From Botryotinia globosa (taxonomy: Eukaryota; Ascomycota; Leotiomycetes; Helotiales; Sclerotiniaceae): DNA of 64,000 nucleotides. The notes below the pieces were generated by a model. It was not told where the DNA came from. It was given only the letters and a program-made list of their open reading frames with translations, and ran no database searches. A program made the position numbers and the translations under genes. The stretch covers positions 186,001 to 250,000 of the forward strand of contig RCSZ01000024.1 of the NCBI GenBank assembly GCA_014898425.1, in the 5' to 3' direction. Below are positions 25,080-36,502 of the stretch, one piece after another. Within the stretch, counting starts at the first letter, position 1. Each line of letters opens with the position of its first letter.

Positions 25080-25587
25080 AGAGTTTGGGCCATCGCTTAC
25101 TACACACTAGGTGATTTCGTGACAAAATCCCTACAAAAATGATGTTTTATCATATAAAATGAAATATTGAATAAATGTCCCAATTATAGTACTAAAATTT
25201 CAGAAATTTTTATAATATTCTTTGATTGATCCACATTTTGAAAAAATTAGTGAAATATTTTTAATAATTTTTGTTGCTGAGATACCAAATCTTGAAATTG
25301 AAATTTTCATAAAATTATAACATGTAACGCTTTTACTATACAGAATTTTGATTTTTTTCGAAATTTTTGAAAAGATTAGCTTTAAAACTTTACATCTCAA
25401 CAACAAAGATTATTAAAAATATTTCACTCATTTTTTTTCATAATTCTGATAATTCTGAATTCTATAAATTTCTTTTTTCTAATTTTAATTTTTATTCTAT
25501 CGAACTAACAAGGGATTTAAAAGTTGAATAAATGATGGTTTTTGGTGTATTTTCGCTTAGTGTGCGGTGAGCGATGGCCCCAACTCT
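25080..25587. mobile_element. M1-family TIR element (MITE), well preserved
   Basis: 508 bp flanked by TA. TIRs of about 32 bp (AGAGTTTGGGCCATCGCTTA against AGAGTTGGGGCCATCGCTCA) differ at few positions. The internal 'aaaatccctacaaaaatga' recurs in the M1 copies at 46.9 and 50.6-51.1 kb. No coding capacity; the 68-codon minus frame inside is AT-rich and unsupported. TA duplications and size suit a Tc1/mariner-type MITE; the superfamily is inferred. Confidence 0.9.
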
Positions 25588-26762
25588 TACTAGCCTTTAT
25601 TTTATTCAAAATACTCAAAACAACTTTATCTTAAACTAAACAAATATTGATTCATATCATATTCCTATTTAATAAAAGAGTTAATTTTATTTATTTTATT
25701 TTATTCTAGTAATATAATTCTATTCTATTCTATATTTTATATATTATTTCTTAAATAATAAATTATAATACTAAAATACAGCTGTTTATTAAATATCAAA
25801 ATTATATTAAAACTTTTATAAATCATTTATATATTTCTTAATGATAGTATAAGTTTTATTTGATGGATTCTATTCAATTCTATTCATTTTCAATGAAAAT
25901 CTTATAAGAAAAGAAAAATGAATTTTCTTTTTATGAACTTTATATATAAAGTTAATATATATTGAAAATATTGAAATTTATTAGTAAAATAAATAAACAT
26001 TAAGAATATCTTTTATAATATTAATCTAAATATATAATACTAAATGATTAGATAATATCGAATAAGAACAATAACTTTATTCGAGTCTTTTATTATATAA
26101 TGAATATTTGGTAAATTTCGAATTAATTATAATGATCTCGAATATTCTTTTTATAAAAAGAAACAAAATGCTAATCTTTAATATAATTTTCGAAATTAAT
26201 CAATAATTGTATAGGATTACTATACATTAAAGATACTAGATTATTCTAATCTTTTAAAGACTTAAATTATTATAAAACTTTATTCAAAAATACTGAATCT
26301 TATACTTAAAATCTGTAGATCAAATTGTACTATATATTTAAAATATCGAGTTGATTAATATTAAATAAATAAAATAGAGCTATAAATGAAGCTTCAACTG
26401 AAAACATTCTTATCTCTTTAAAGTCTAACTTTCTTAATAAAATACTATCGTTTATATATAAGAAATTCTTTTAGTCTCAGTTTTTAATCAATAAGTAAAT
26501 TATTCATTAATCAAAAACTAATATATCTACTTCTTTAAAAGTCATTTATTAATTGAATTAATTATTCTATATTAATTACTATCTCTTTATAGATAATAAG
26601 TTTTTATAAATAGTATATAGTAGTATCATTAGAATAATCAAGCTCGATTAAATAAATCGAAAGTCTAATAAAACGTTATTTAATAAAATTTAAATAATTT
26701 AGATCCTAAGTTTAATAATTAAATTATTTCAATTGAATTATACTATATAGTAGAATTGTCTA
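25588..26762. other. AT-rich sequence, nothing recognised
   Basis: No frame, array or repeat-family match seen. Confidence 0.55.
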
Positions 26763-27553
26763 CTCGGCGAAATAATTAGAGATATGTAGTATATATCAAA
26801 ACTGATTATAGTCTTTATGAATCCAAGTTAATTTATATTATTCATTTATGTGATTTATATATTTTTATAAAGTTTTATAAAGTCTGAATCAAAAAATAAG
26901 GAGAATTATTATATTAAAATTAATAGGTTAATTAAGATTAGTAAAAGTTAACAATATATTTTAAATTCTCTATGTTTTCCTTAGTTTTCAAGTATATATT
27001 TTAAATTCGCTAAAAATTTATACAAGTTTAAATAAATCTTTATATGTAGAAAGGTTTTCTATTTATTTCCTGACAAGGAAAAGTTATCAAGAATGAAAAT
27101 AAAAAAATAATTTAAATCTTCAAATTTTTATATTTGAAATTCTAAAAATAAGCGAATGAATTTTACTAAAATAATAATTTTTATAAGTTTTTTATGCATT
27201 TTGATGTCAAATCTTAATAAGTTTTTCAATTCTTCATAGAGATTCAATTCAATAAGATAATAGTATCTGAAAGAAATTCTTTTTTTCAGTCGGATTTTGA
27301 ATATTATAATATATTAATTGATAGAATTATTAGTAATTAAAAAAGTAGTAAAAGATAAGTACTTTTTAATTCAATTTGATAACTTTAATAGCGATTATTT
27401 TACTCAATTTACTTTCATTCTTTTAAATTTTCAATTCATTATAAATATTACAATTATATATTTTGGAATTTAATTACAGTTTGTTTAATTGATATTTGTA
27501 GAAACTATAAATACTTTTAATAGACATTATACATCTTTGATTGATTCGCTGAG
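26763..27553. mobile_element. M3-family TIR element
   Basis: 791 bp flanked by TA. The left TIR starts CTCGGCGAAATAATTAGAGA. The right end, read inward, starts CTCAGCGAATCAATCAAAGA, and similarity continues for about 60 bp. A second member is at 55,748-56,586. Non-coding. A 'aaataagcgaatga' segment near 27,145 resembles the core of the M2 elements. Confidence 0.8.
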
Positions 27554-28884
27554 TAGTTGATTAATATTTAATAACTAAAGTTTGAAATCAATAGTATTAA
27601 AGAATCTTATTATAATAAACTCGAAGAATTTCTAGACCGAATAATATCTTATTTCTTTTCTCTGAAAGTTTCTAGAATTTCTATATTCAATATTATGTTT
27701 AATTTTCGACTAATTTAAGATAATATTTCCTTTATAAACTTTAAGAGATTTAATATTTTCTCTTGATTATTAAGAATATTAAAAATACTACTCTAAAATA
27801 GATTTATTATATTATAACATTTGATCTATGAACTATTACATATATACTTCGATTTAATAAAGATCGATTAACCAAAAGAATTATAATTTAAACATCTTTT
27901 AATTCCTTTATAATTGAAAAGATATAATAATAATATTATAGAATAATATCCCAACCATTAAGAAAACAAACTGTATATTATATAATCTAATTATCATTGA
28001 TTTATTTAAATCAATTTAATTAAAAGTCATATTAGAACCTATAAATCATTTGAAATTAAGAAAGAATTCTAGTATTCGTTATTAATTATCTGAAATTACT
28101 TAAATTGAGATCGATTATTTAAACATATATTTATATATATATATTTAAAACTAGAATTGTAAAATTCGTATTTATAGGTCTACTCTCTGATTGAATCTTT
28201 ATAAATATATATATTTGAAATAAAGCACTATGAGATTCTATTATATAAATCTTTTCATTGATTATACTCCTTAGATAGTTCGTCTTAGTCATTATTTATA
28301 TATTAATTGTTTATTCGAACGATAAACTTTCTTTTTCGGTTTATTATTATATAACTTTGCTACGTCGGCAAAGTTACTCCTTTAGTTCTAGAATCATCTT
28401 AGGAAGCTTATATGCTCTTATCTTTCTTAGTATATAATATTTAGAGATATATATTCCTACTTTCGATTCTCCTCTATTTGACAAATAGTAGTTATTTTTA
28501 CTCTCTATTATTAGACTTTGAAAAAAAGAATTTATCTTCATTTTAAATATTTATAAGAGTTCTAAAAGCTTCTCACCGAACATTTAAACAAGCTCTTTTC
28601 AATCATCTTATTTTCGATATTTTTTTAATAATATTCGATTATAAACTCAAAAATCATAATTTTTTAAAATTAATTTCAAAACACTAATTCAATTTAATAA
28701 TAAAAATAATTTCTATAATTTTTATTAAAATTGAATTATTCTTTATTTAATTAAAATATTTCAGATATATAATAATGAAAAATGCTGAAATTACATTGAA
28801 AGAAATTGAAGTATATTTCAAAACATAATAAAAAGTATTATTAACTCTAATTCGAACCCAACCTTAAATTCATTATTTTATTAT
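27554..28884. other. AT-rich sequence, nothing recognised
   Basis: Only a small palindromic patch stands out near 28,352-28,378 (AACTTTGCTACGTCGGCAAAG). Confidence 0.5.
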
Positions 28885-29104
28885 TGTTAGTTCGAGAAGA
28901 ATACGGAAGACGAAGCACTCACATATAATGTAGGTCCTGTATGTCTAATTGTATTCTATTTAAAGAGCTGACTAAGTGGGAAAGTAGTAGGCCTTATATA
29001 GGCACTACTGAAAGAGCTAGTCTCTTTCGCATCCGCTTAATCCTTTCAATAAGTAGCCTTTGTATTGGGGTCATTTCCTTGAAGTGAATTCCCTTGTTCA
29101 CACA
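28885..29104 (+). mobile_element. Solo LTR, family S (copy S1), nearly unmutated
   Basis: 220 bp, TGTTAGTTCGAG to TTCACACA, flanked by perfect ATTAT duplications (28,880-28,884 and 29,105-29,109). Contains CCTTATATAGG, a TATA-like promoter candidate, and GC-normal sequence. The inverse copy S2 is at 52,625-52,858 with very few differences. Its autonomous parent is not in the window. Confidence 0.92.
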
Positions 29105-29515
29105 ATTATTATCGAATAAATCAAAAGTCTCTTATATTTTTATAATAAAGAAATCAAAAGTTTATTTTGATTATATCGAACTAATTTGATTAATGTATAA
29201 TATATAAACCTTTAATTAATCTTTGTTTTCATTAAATTCCAATTTAATTAAGAAAGATATAATAATAAATAATAATAAAATTGAAAAAACTATTATTTAC
29301 ATTTATTTTTATTGATAGATTAAAATATAAATTGAAGATATTTTTGAAAAGAATAGATCTAATGCATTTTCGAGTATATATAAACAGATTGATATATAAA
29401 TTAAAGAATATAATTCATCACAAAAACTTACTTATTATTCAATTTTTAATAATCAATAATACAACATTGAATGATTATTAAATTTGATATAGAGTAATTG
29501 AAAATGAGAAGGGTA
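29105..29515. other. AT-rich spacer with a 66-codon open stretch
   Basis: A plus frame spans 29,281-29,481 but begins with TTG, is Ile/Lys-rich and has no known motif. It may be decayed retroelement coding sequence. I would not annotate it as a gene. Confidence 0.4.
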
Positions 29516-30005
29516 CTGTGAGCAGGGACTACAGCAATCGTGTATTTCTATTTGGTCGATCTCAAAAATACACCCAAATACACCATTTTATTACTTTTTA
29601 GAAATTAGATTATTATTCTTTTGAATAGTTTTTTTTAGAATAAATTCAATAATTTAATTATTTATATATAAATGATATTTATGATAAGATTTTCCTTTTT
29701 TTAATAAAATTAATAAATATAATATATATTTTTAAAATTTTCTTATCAAAAAGTTCTTGAGAATTCGCTTATTTTGGCTGTAATTTCTAATATATTAGAA
29801 TTTTAAAACTTTAAATAAATATTATATAATATATAAAATTTATAAAAATAAAATAAATAATTTTTATTAAAGAAAATATAAAAATAAATAAGTTGATATA
29901 GTTATTTCAAAAATAAATATATAATTTTGTTTAAAACTAAATATATTTAAATGATGAGTTTTGGTGCAAAATGACTATCGACCAAATAGAAGTGCCCTAG
30001 TACTA
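29516..30005. mobile_element. M2-family TIR element
   Basis: About 490 bp between TA dinucleotides. Ends read inward CTGTGAGCAGGGACTACAGC and TAGTACTAGGGCACTTCTAT; both continue into an inverted 'CTATTTGGTCGAT' segment. A RIP-mutated inverse copy, alignable over its whole length, is at about 60,517-61,000. No coding capacity. Confidence 0.85.
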
Positions 30006-30521
30006 TAGAACTCTTATAATTTATTAAAACATGATTTATTCCTCCACTTTCCTTATAATAAACTTTCGAGTCATAGTCATTTAAAGCTTCTATTGTATAT
30101 CTAAATTATGTCCTACTATATAATTCTTCAAAGAATTTTCTTTTCATATAAAAACTATTCGATCGCTTCTCCTTTTTGATAATATTATTAATTAGATTTC
30201 ATACGACTAAAAATCGTAATTTAATTAATAACTTAAATAAACTTATTAGTAGTAGGTTATACGTTTTTTAATATTTTAATATTTTTTAGATTAAATTTAA
30301 TATAAAGTAATATAGAGTAATATGGAGTTTCATTTATTTTAATTACAAAATAGTTTACTAGAGCTTAAATCTAATAAGAAAAACATAATTCTACTCCTTT
30401 CAAAAATAATTGAATATTTCTTTAAAGACATTCAATTATATTGAATCATTAAATAGAATATAACATTTTAAGATAATTTTATAAAAATTTGTTAAATATT
30501 ATAAAAAGATTATTAATGCTA
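30006..30521. other. AT-rich sequence, nothing recognised
   Basis: No frame, tandem array or known repeat seen. Confidence 0.5.
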
Positions 30522-31466
30522 TAGTAATCGTATACAGCTGTTCGTCGAATACTTAAATCACATCAAAAATAATCATTTTACTCTATTTACAATAATAAAA
30601 AATAAATACTAAAAATCATTATACTAAGTTGAAATTTTCTTAATATCTTTATTGTATACTAAAGAACTTAATTCTGATATTCATTATATAGTACCAGGGC
30701 ACAGATAGTTATCGGATGCTAAAATCACACCAAAAATGATCATTTTGTTCTACTATAAATGGAAAAGAAATATTTAAAATCGTTAAAATTAATTACAATT
30801 TTGAAGATATTTTTGTTATATAATAAAAACTTAGAATTAATAACTTTCATAATTTTAGAATCTTAAAATATTATTATTAATAAGATTGAAATTGAATTAA
30901 AAAAAGTTCTTAATTTTCGCTTATTTTACTAGTAAATTTCGATACCTTTAATTTATATCAACTTTCTATATAGATTTTATAATTAAAGAAATCCTAAAAA
31001 TAAATCATATTTTTTTATTCAATTTTAATTGAAAATAAATAGATAAATATAAAATACATTTAACTAAATCTATATTATTATCATAAAATATATAGATAAT
31101 CTATATAAGTTTTGGTGTGATTTTAGTATTTGAAAGCTATCTGTGCTCGGTTACTGTAATTTAGAAATATAGGAATATTATTATTTATAAAATTGTAATA
31201 ATATTAAAGAAAAAGTTCTTGATTTCGCTTATTTTACTAGTAAATTTCAATATTTCGAATTTATACTAACATCTTAAATGGATTTTATAATTAATAAATA
31301 TTCTGAAAATAAGTAATCTTATTTTTATTAAAATGTAATTAAAATTAAAGAGATTAATATAAAATTCATTATAAATAAATTATAATCTTATGGAAAAATG
31401 TATTGATGAATTATATGAGTTTTGGTGCGATATTAATGCTCGACGAATAGCTGTGCCCTAGTATTA
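30522..31466. mobile_element. M2-family TIR element, interrupted by a second M2
   Basis: Outer ends read inward TAGTAATCGTATACAGCTGT and TAATACTAGGGCACAGCTAT and continue to 'TTCGTCGA' on both sides, with TA flanks. The interior is split at 30,689-31,156 by another M2 copy; the pieces on either side align with consecutive parts of that inner copy. Without the insertion the element is about 475 bp, the normal size of the family. Confidence 0.88.
30689..31156. mobile_element. M2-family TIR element nested in another M2
   Basis: 468 bp, TIRs TAGTACCAGGGCACAGATAG and CAGTAACCGAGCACAGATAG, TA on both sides. Shared core 'cgcttattttactagtaa' near 30,920. The ends resemble pogo/Fot-type termini (CAGT plus a TA target), an inference from short motifs. 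Confidence 0.9.
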
Positions 31467-32076
31467 TAATATTTAATTAGAGTTATATTTCAGATTTAAT
31501 AAAATAAAAAATAGATAATCATCTTATATGAGAACTTTCTTATAGATAATAATCATAATATTACTTTATAATAGAATTTCAATATATGAGATAAACATTA
31601 ACGAGAGAAATACATAATAAATAAGAATTAAATCATTGGATTATTTTGCTTTTTAGTTTGAAACTATTACATATAAAAAGTTATTTTAGTCTATAGGTTA
31701 TCGATTTATTATTATTTATTATGAGATTTAGAGAGATAAGAATAAATGATTTTATTTTTATTATGATAATATCATAAGCGAATGAATATAAAGAAAAAGA
31801 AAATAAATAGTAATCAAAATATATAAACTATTTACATAATATAATAGACTATATATGAGAAAATAAATTTAAATATAGACTATATAACTTCTTAGATTAT
31901 TATTGAAAACTTGTAAGCTTTAATATTATAAATTCTAGAGTTATTTTATTAATTTCCATTATAGCTCTTGATCTTCTAGTTATGATTTTTAATATCGAAG
32001 ATTAAAATCTTTTAAATATAAAGAGACTTATTATTAATCTTAAAGAATCTATTATTATATTAAATTTCATTAAAAG

Positions 32077-32560
32077 TATCGTAGGTCATAGACTAATATA
32101 TTAGTATTTAATATAAATAGAATATAAGAATAAATAGACTAATATTAGTATATTATATAAAGTAAGCTCAGGTTAACGACTAAAAAGCAATGAAAACACA
32201 TAATATTTATGAATTTGTATATAATACTCAAATTTCTTATTCTATATTAAAGGAGAAAAGGTCTTATTTTATACTTTTTCCTACAAATCTAGCTTTTCCG
32301 CTTTCGTTAATTTCTTGTAGATCTCTTCCTAATCCGGCTATTCCTACGAAATAAAGCTCTTCTTCGTATTCTTTATTTCATAGTCTATTTTCGGATTTAT
32401 AATTGTTTTCGTATTTATAATCGCTTTTTAATCTCAATATTCAGAATCTCTTTGTCGATAAAACATATTTCATTGAATTCTAAATAATATCTTGATTTTT
32501 TTAGTAGTATTGTAACTTATTAATAATCGAAATTTTTTCGGCTAATCAAAGATTAGGGGA
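32077..32560 (-). repeat. R1 repeat, inverse copy, less mutated
   Basis: The minus strand aligns with R1 copies at 44.4-46.2 and 52.6-53.3 kb, for example 'gctttattt', 'atagccggatta', 'aaaagtataaaataag' and terminal 'gacctacgata'. This copy keeps C and G where the others have T and A. It gives a minus-strand open run of about 32 codons (GIAGLGRDLQEINESGKARF) ending in TAA. Whether that reflects an ancestral coding region is unclear. Confidence 0.65.
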
Positions 32561-33460
32561 ATGTTTATTTCCTTGAAAATTTCAGAAAATTTGGATATAT
32601 TTTTGGTATATAATTTAATTCGTTTGATAAAAGTATTTTAATAATATATATTATTTTTTCAATTATTATTTATTGAAAAACTAATTAGTATATTCAAAAG
32701 AATTCAATTGATATTATTATTTAAATTTATATTGAATTGATTGAAATTATAATTGTTGTATGATTTAATTGGAAAGATTTTTTTTCAAACTAGTTAAATT
32801 ATTTTCAATTATTTCAAATTATTTTCAATTATTTCAAAATATTTTTATTACTAATAAAAATAATATTAATCAAATCGCTTTATTGAACTAAATATATTAA
32901 TAGCTTTCTAAATAATATTAATAGTGTTAGGATTATATCATTGATAATAATTGAATTGCATTTCAATTTGAATCTCAAAATACCTTAAGTTTAAGATATA
33001 TAGCTTCAAAATGAATCAAAATGCTTCAAATTTAAAATATATAGTTTCGAAATGAATAAATTTTTAGATTTAGGAATATCCAATCTTTTCGAAATTAACA
33101 ATTTTAATCTTTTAAAAGGAATTAAGATATATAATGGAAATCAGATTGATTAAGAAATATTAAGAATATATATATTATTATTAGAAATAATAGTAGTGGT
33201 GGATTTCGAAGAGAATGGGTATTTATTTTATTGAAATGTTATTATTTGAAAATGTTATTTTTAAATTTCAGTGTTGTATTTGTATATGATAGAATAAAGT
33301 TATAATAATAAAAATTATATAAAAATAATAAGAAAATTCAATTTTATATAATGAATTTACAACGAAATGATATAATGATTGTGTGATTTGATAATAATAT
33401 AAAAAAAATCAGGAAAAGCTGAAATGTTACTATTTATACTAAAGCTGGAACCAAATTGTT

Positions 33461-33602
33461 TCAGACCCTATAGTGATAAAGCTTCGAGGTTTCTGTCTTG
33501 AAATTAAGGCTAAAAATAATATAATCACTATGTGGTCTGAGGATGAGATAATCGCTTTTCGAAAGCTTAAAAGCTATGATCATGTGATTTGATCATGTGA
33601 TT
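33461..33602. repeat. Imperfect inverted repeat and adjacent direct repeat
   Basis: TCAGACCCTATAGTGAT (33,461-33,477) pairs with ATCACTATGTGGTCTGA (33,524-33,540), 15 of 17 positions, with a 46-bp loop. Just downstream GATCATGTGATT occurs twice (33,578-33,589 and 33,591-33,602). Possibly a decayed fold-back element; no target duplication identified. Confidence 0.6.
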
Positions 33603-34439
33603 CGCTACTAGTGGATCATATGAATATAGAAATATTTTATATATATTCAAAAAGATATGTTTATTTTATTATTTTTAATTAAAACCAATAAAAAGTATAA
33701 TAATGAAATTATATAAATAGAAAGTATTTATCTCGAGTTATTAATAGTATACTTATCTGAATTCAAATTCTAAGAATAATTTATCAGATTAAAAAACTTT
33801 TATAAAAATCTCTTAAAACCACTTTTGATTATCTAATTCTAGATAAATAATATAAATATACTACTACTCTACTAGTATTCAAGTCCTATAGAATTTTCAT
33901 TGTTATATAAACGTTTTTAGAAGTATTTATATAATATTTTTGAAATCAACTACTTTTTGCATTAGAATAAAAGAACTCAAATAATATAAAAGAGAATAAG
34001 TTGATTATAAATCAAGAAAAAAAAACGCTTTTATATTTGAAATGAGATTTTCTATAACGATTATCGTTATTATTATTATAGACGCTTTTATATTTTATAT
34101 TTATAATATTCTTATATTAAACTTTATTCTTAGATATAATATTTAATATCAAGGTTGCCTTTTTCCTATACTAAAATATTTATAGACTTTATACTTATAT
34201 ATGAATTTAAAATATATTATAAGTATAAAGTATCGTCGATGAAGTTTTATATAATAATCTCTTATATAATTCTATCTCATTTTATTCTGTTCAATATAAA
34301 CTCGATATTAGATATTAATAAGTAATTGAATATATTTATTAAAGAGTTTCATAATCTCGTATTATCAATTGATTATAATATATAGCTGTAATAATAGATA
34401 ATACTCTTTCAATTAGATTATTTTAGATCGTAGTATAAG

Positions 34440-34915
34440 AGCCTTCATAGTAATGATTCTTAAAGAATTAGCAGAGCGTTAAAGAACAAAGAGAACATGT
34501 AAAGAACATATATATAATGTACAGTTGCCGAGGTACATAACGATGTATCTGTTCATTATACCGTTTATCAAAGAAACAAAATATTCCTTGTCTTTTCTTT
34601 GTCTCTTCTCGTCTGCACGTCATGTTTCTGAAATGTCTCATTTCTACTATTGGAATCTTCCTTCGCGATTTTAGCAAGTGCTACTACATACCATGTAGGA
34701 GTAGGAGTTACTGCAAGTCGTATACAATAGCTAGATGCATCTATAATAACACTACGGAAGTACAAGTATCAAATGGTATTTCTTTCATTGTATCCATTCT
34801 ATTTTATTGGAAAGCCACTTTACGACTGTATGACCTTGGCAATTCACGACATTCCCACTTCAAGACTTTGGCACTTTACTTTCTAAAATATTTACACATA
34901 ACTTTGGAGGCAACT
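34440..34915 (+). promoter_or_regulatory. 5' region of the island gene
   Basis: Base composition changes abruptly to near normal. A pyrimidine-rich stretch at about 34,585-34,615 ('cttttctttgtctcttctcg') is typical of fungal promoters close to the transcription start. The reading frame is open from an upstream ATG at 34,622, but residues encoded there look non-coding, so this stretch is better read as promoter plus 5' UTR. Confidence 0.45.
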
Positions 34916-36502
34916 ATGAACTTCCCATCCCTCTCAACCCAATTCTTTAACTCCGGTAACTGCCACCCCCCATACCTCCACAATCTCCAACTCCCTTTCG
35001 CAGGAACCTCCTACCTAACTTCCACACCCTCAAACTATACTTCCTCTTCGCCCTCCTTAGCCACACTTCATGATCTATCCCCTGACTCCTGGGACCCTGA
35101 CTCCGACCTGGATCCTGACCTCTCCCTCGACCCCTCAATTCCATCTTCGCAACAATACCCCACTCACCACCCCACTCTCCCCCTCTCTCTCCTCCAATCT
35201 CAAAAACGCATCCTCTCCCGCGCCCTCCACCCAGACAAACATCATCACACCCCCGCCTTCCACCGCAAAAACGTAAGAGATGCATTATTGCTCGTTGTGA
35301 ATGCATACGACAATCTAGTAGATTTGAAATATGTTGATTGGCTGCATGGTATTTGTCGACAGGGTCGCTCGCAAGTGGATCCGGAATGGGATTATCATGC
35401 TACATTGATAGATTATTCAAAGGCGGGGAGAGAGGGCACGGGAAGAGGAAGGAACGTATGTGATGTGCGTGCTGGGGATTTGGTGACGTGGGGGGAGTGG
35501 ATGGTCGAGGTGGGAGGTGTCGGCAGTGGAGGGTGGTTGGGGAAGTTGGGGAGGTGGTTTTCGGCAGGGGATAAGGATATGGGGAATAAGAATGCTATGA
35601 ATTGGGGATGGGGATGGGTGTATGATGATGATGAAGAAAAAACAACACCAACACCCAAACTCATCTGGGGCGGTCCCCCAACAACCAAACTCACATTCGC
35701 AACAGAGGATGAATGTCGCAAAATCGAGGTTATTATCCCAAAGCATTTGTACCAGAAGAAACAAGACATCTGGCAGGAGTTATGGGAGAGGATTAAGTGG
35801 GAGGTGAAGACGGAGATAGAGGAATGGAAGGCGATTGGCTGGAGACGCACAGGATGGAAGAGTTGGGGAAAAGTATCAGAGGAAATCAAGAGAGTGGGAA
35901 TTTTTGCGATCTTGGGAGGGCTGGCGTGGTACGGAGGGAGATATGTGGTGGCGATGGTGAGGGAGGTGTGTGGTTGGTTGTGGATACTCTTTGGGTTAAT
36001 ACTGTTGAGGTTGGGGTTGAGGAGTAGAAGTGGGATGCCGGTGACTCCAGTGCGGGCCACAGCGGATAGAGATACGGATACAGAGATATTACATCCACAA
36101 CTTGAGGAGGAGACGGATTCTGATATGCATTCGATGCAATTGACTCCAGTGCGGGTTATAGTGGATAGAAATACTGATACGGAGACATTACATCCTCGAC
36201 TCGAGGAGGAGATGGATTCGGACAAGCATTCAATGCAGATGACTCTAACGCAGGTCACTGCGGATAGAGATAGGGACCTGGATAAGGCTAGGGATTGGTA
36301 TAGAGGTGTGGAAACGGAGTCTTTATATCCACGACTCGATGAGGAGACGGATTTGGATATGCATTCGATGCAGATGACTCTGGCTCAGGGTACAGCGGAT
36401 AGAGACTCGGGTACGGATACGGAGACATTACATCCACGACTTGAGGAAGAGACGGAGACGGATGATCTTTCCTCTACGGGTTTCGAGACTGGTTCATGTT
36501 AG
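34916..36502 (+). CDS. J-domain-like membrane protein with acidic C-terminal repeats
   Basis: 528 residues from ATG 34,916 to the TAG ending at 36,502, with no stop and no required intron. The frame is open from ATG 34,622, but the 98 extra residues lack protein-like character, so I prefer MNFPSLSTQF as the start. Residues ~30-75 are Ser/Pro/Asp-rich. Residues ~85-130 resemble J-domain helices II-III: the HPD motif is at 105-107 after a basic helix, and AYDNLVD sits at the helix III position. The first J-domain helix is not obvious. Residues ~325-365 form two adjacent hydrophobic, likely membrane-spanning segments (GIFAILGGLAWYGG; WLWILFGLILL). The rest is four ~33-residue acidic repeats. J-domains recruit Hsp70, so an organelle-membrane co-chaperone role is conceivable but inferred. 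A GTAAG at 35,272 followed by ACAG near 35,360 could be an intron, but it would delete helix III. This is the only well-preserved gene in the window, and its GC content is unlike its surroundings. Confidence 0.8.
   Translation: MNFPSLSTQFFNSGNCHPPYLHNLQLPFAGTSYLTSTPSNYTSSSPSLATLHDLSPDSWDPDSDLDPDLSLDPSIPSSQQYPTHHPTLPLSLLQSQKRILSRALHPDKHHHTPAFHRKNVRDALLLVVNAYDNLVDLKYVDWLHGICRQGRSQVDPEWDYHATLIDYSKAGREGTGRGRNVCDVRAGDLVTWGEWMVEVGGVGSGGWLGKLGRWFSAGDKDMGNKNAMNWGWGWVYDDDEEKTTPTPKLIWGGPPTTKLTFATEDECRKIEVIIPKHLYQKKQDIWQELWERIKWEVKTEIEEWKAIGWRRTGWKSWGKVSEEIKRVGIFAILGGLAWYGGRYVVAMVREVCGWLWILFGLILLRLGLRSRSGMPVTPVRATADRDTDTEILHPQLEEETDSDMHSMQLTPVRVIVDRNTDTETLHPRLEEEMDSDKHSMQMTLTQVTADRDRDLDKARDWYRGVETESLYPRLDEETDLDMHSMQMTLAQGTADRDSGTDTETLHPRLEEETETDDLSSTGFETGSC
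36044..36470 (+). repeat. In-frame 99-bp repeats in the island gene
   Basis: Four units starting at 36,044, 36,143, 36,242 and 36,377 encode a core like TPVRATADRDTDTEILHPQL followed by EEETDSDMHSMQ. Units 1 and 2 are 33 codons; unit 3 has a 12-codon insertion around DLDKARDWYRG. All indels are multiples of three, which supports selection for an open frame. Strongly acidic, probably disordered. Confidence 0.9.

Larger units (their letters stand above)
31467..34440. other. AT-rich sequence with a repeat fragment and a small fold-back
   Basis: Contains an inverse copy of the ~0.6-kb repeat R1 (about 32,077-32,560) and an inverted repeat at 33,461-33,540. The rest shows no gene. A GC-moderate patch at 33,410-33,610 has no recognisable coding frame. 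Confidence 0.5.

Noticed and set aside
29281..29481. 66-codon basic frame starting MKKLLFTFIFIDRLKYK
   Set aside because: The first codon is TTG, there is no promoter or conserved motif, and similar frames arise throughout RIP-mutated DNA. Weak resemblance to a post-integrase copia segment was noted but not enough to call.
34622..34915. Upstream ATG extending the island gene by 98 residues
   Set aside because: Encoded residues are Cys/Tyr/Ile-rich without protein-like pattern, and a pyrimidine-rich promoter-like stretch lies just before it. The ATG at 34,916 begins clearly biased coding sequence.
35413..36258. 281-residue minus frame opposite the island gene, and other frames on both strands at 34.5-37.3 kb
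   Set aside because: The plus frame has the J-domain-like motif, membrane segments and in-frame repeats; the minus frames are shadows made by GC-normal sequence.
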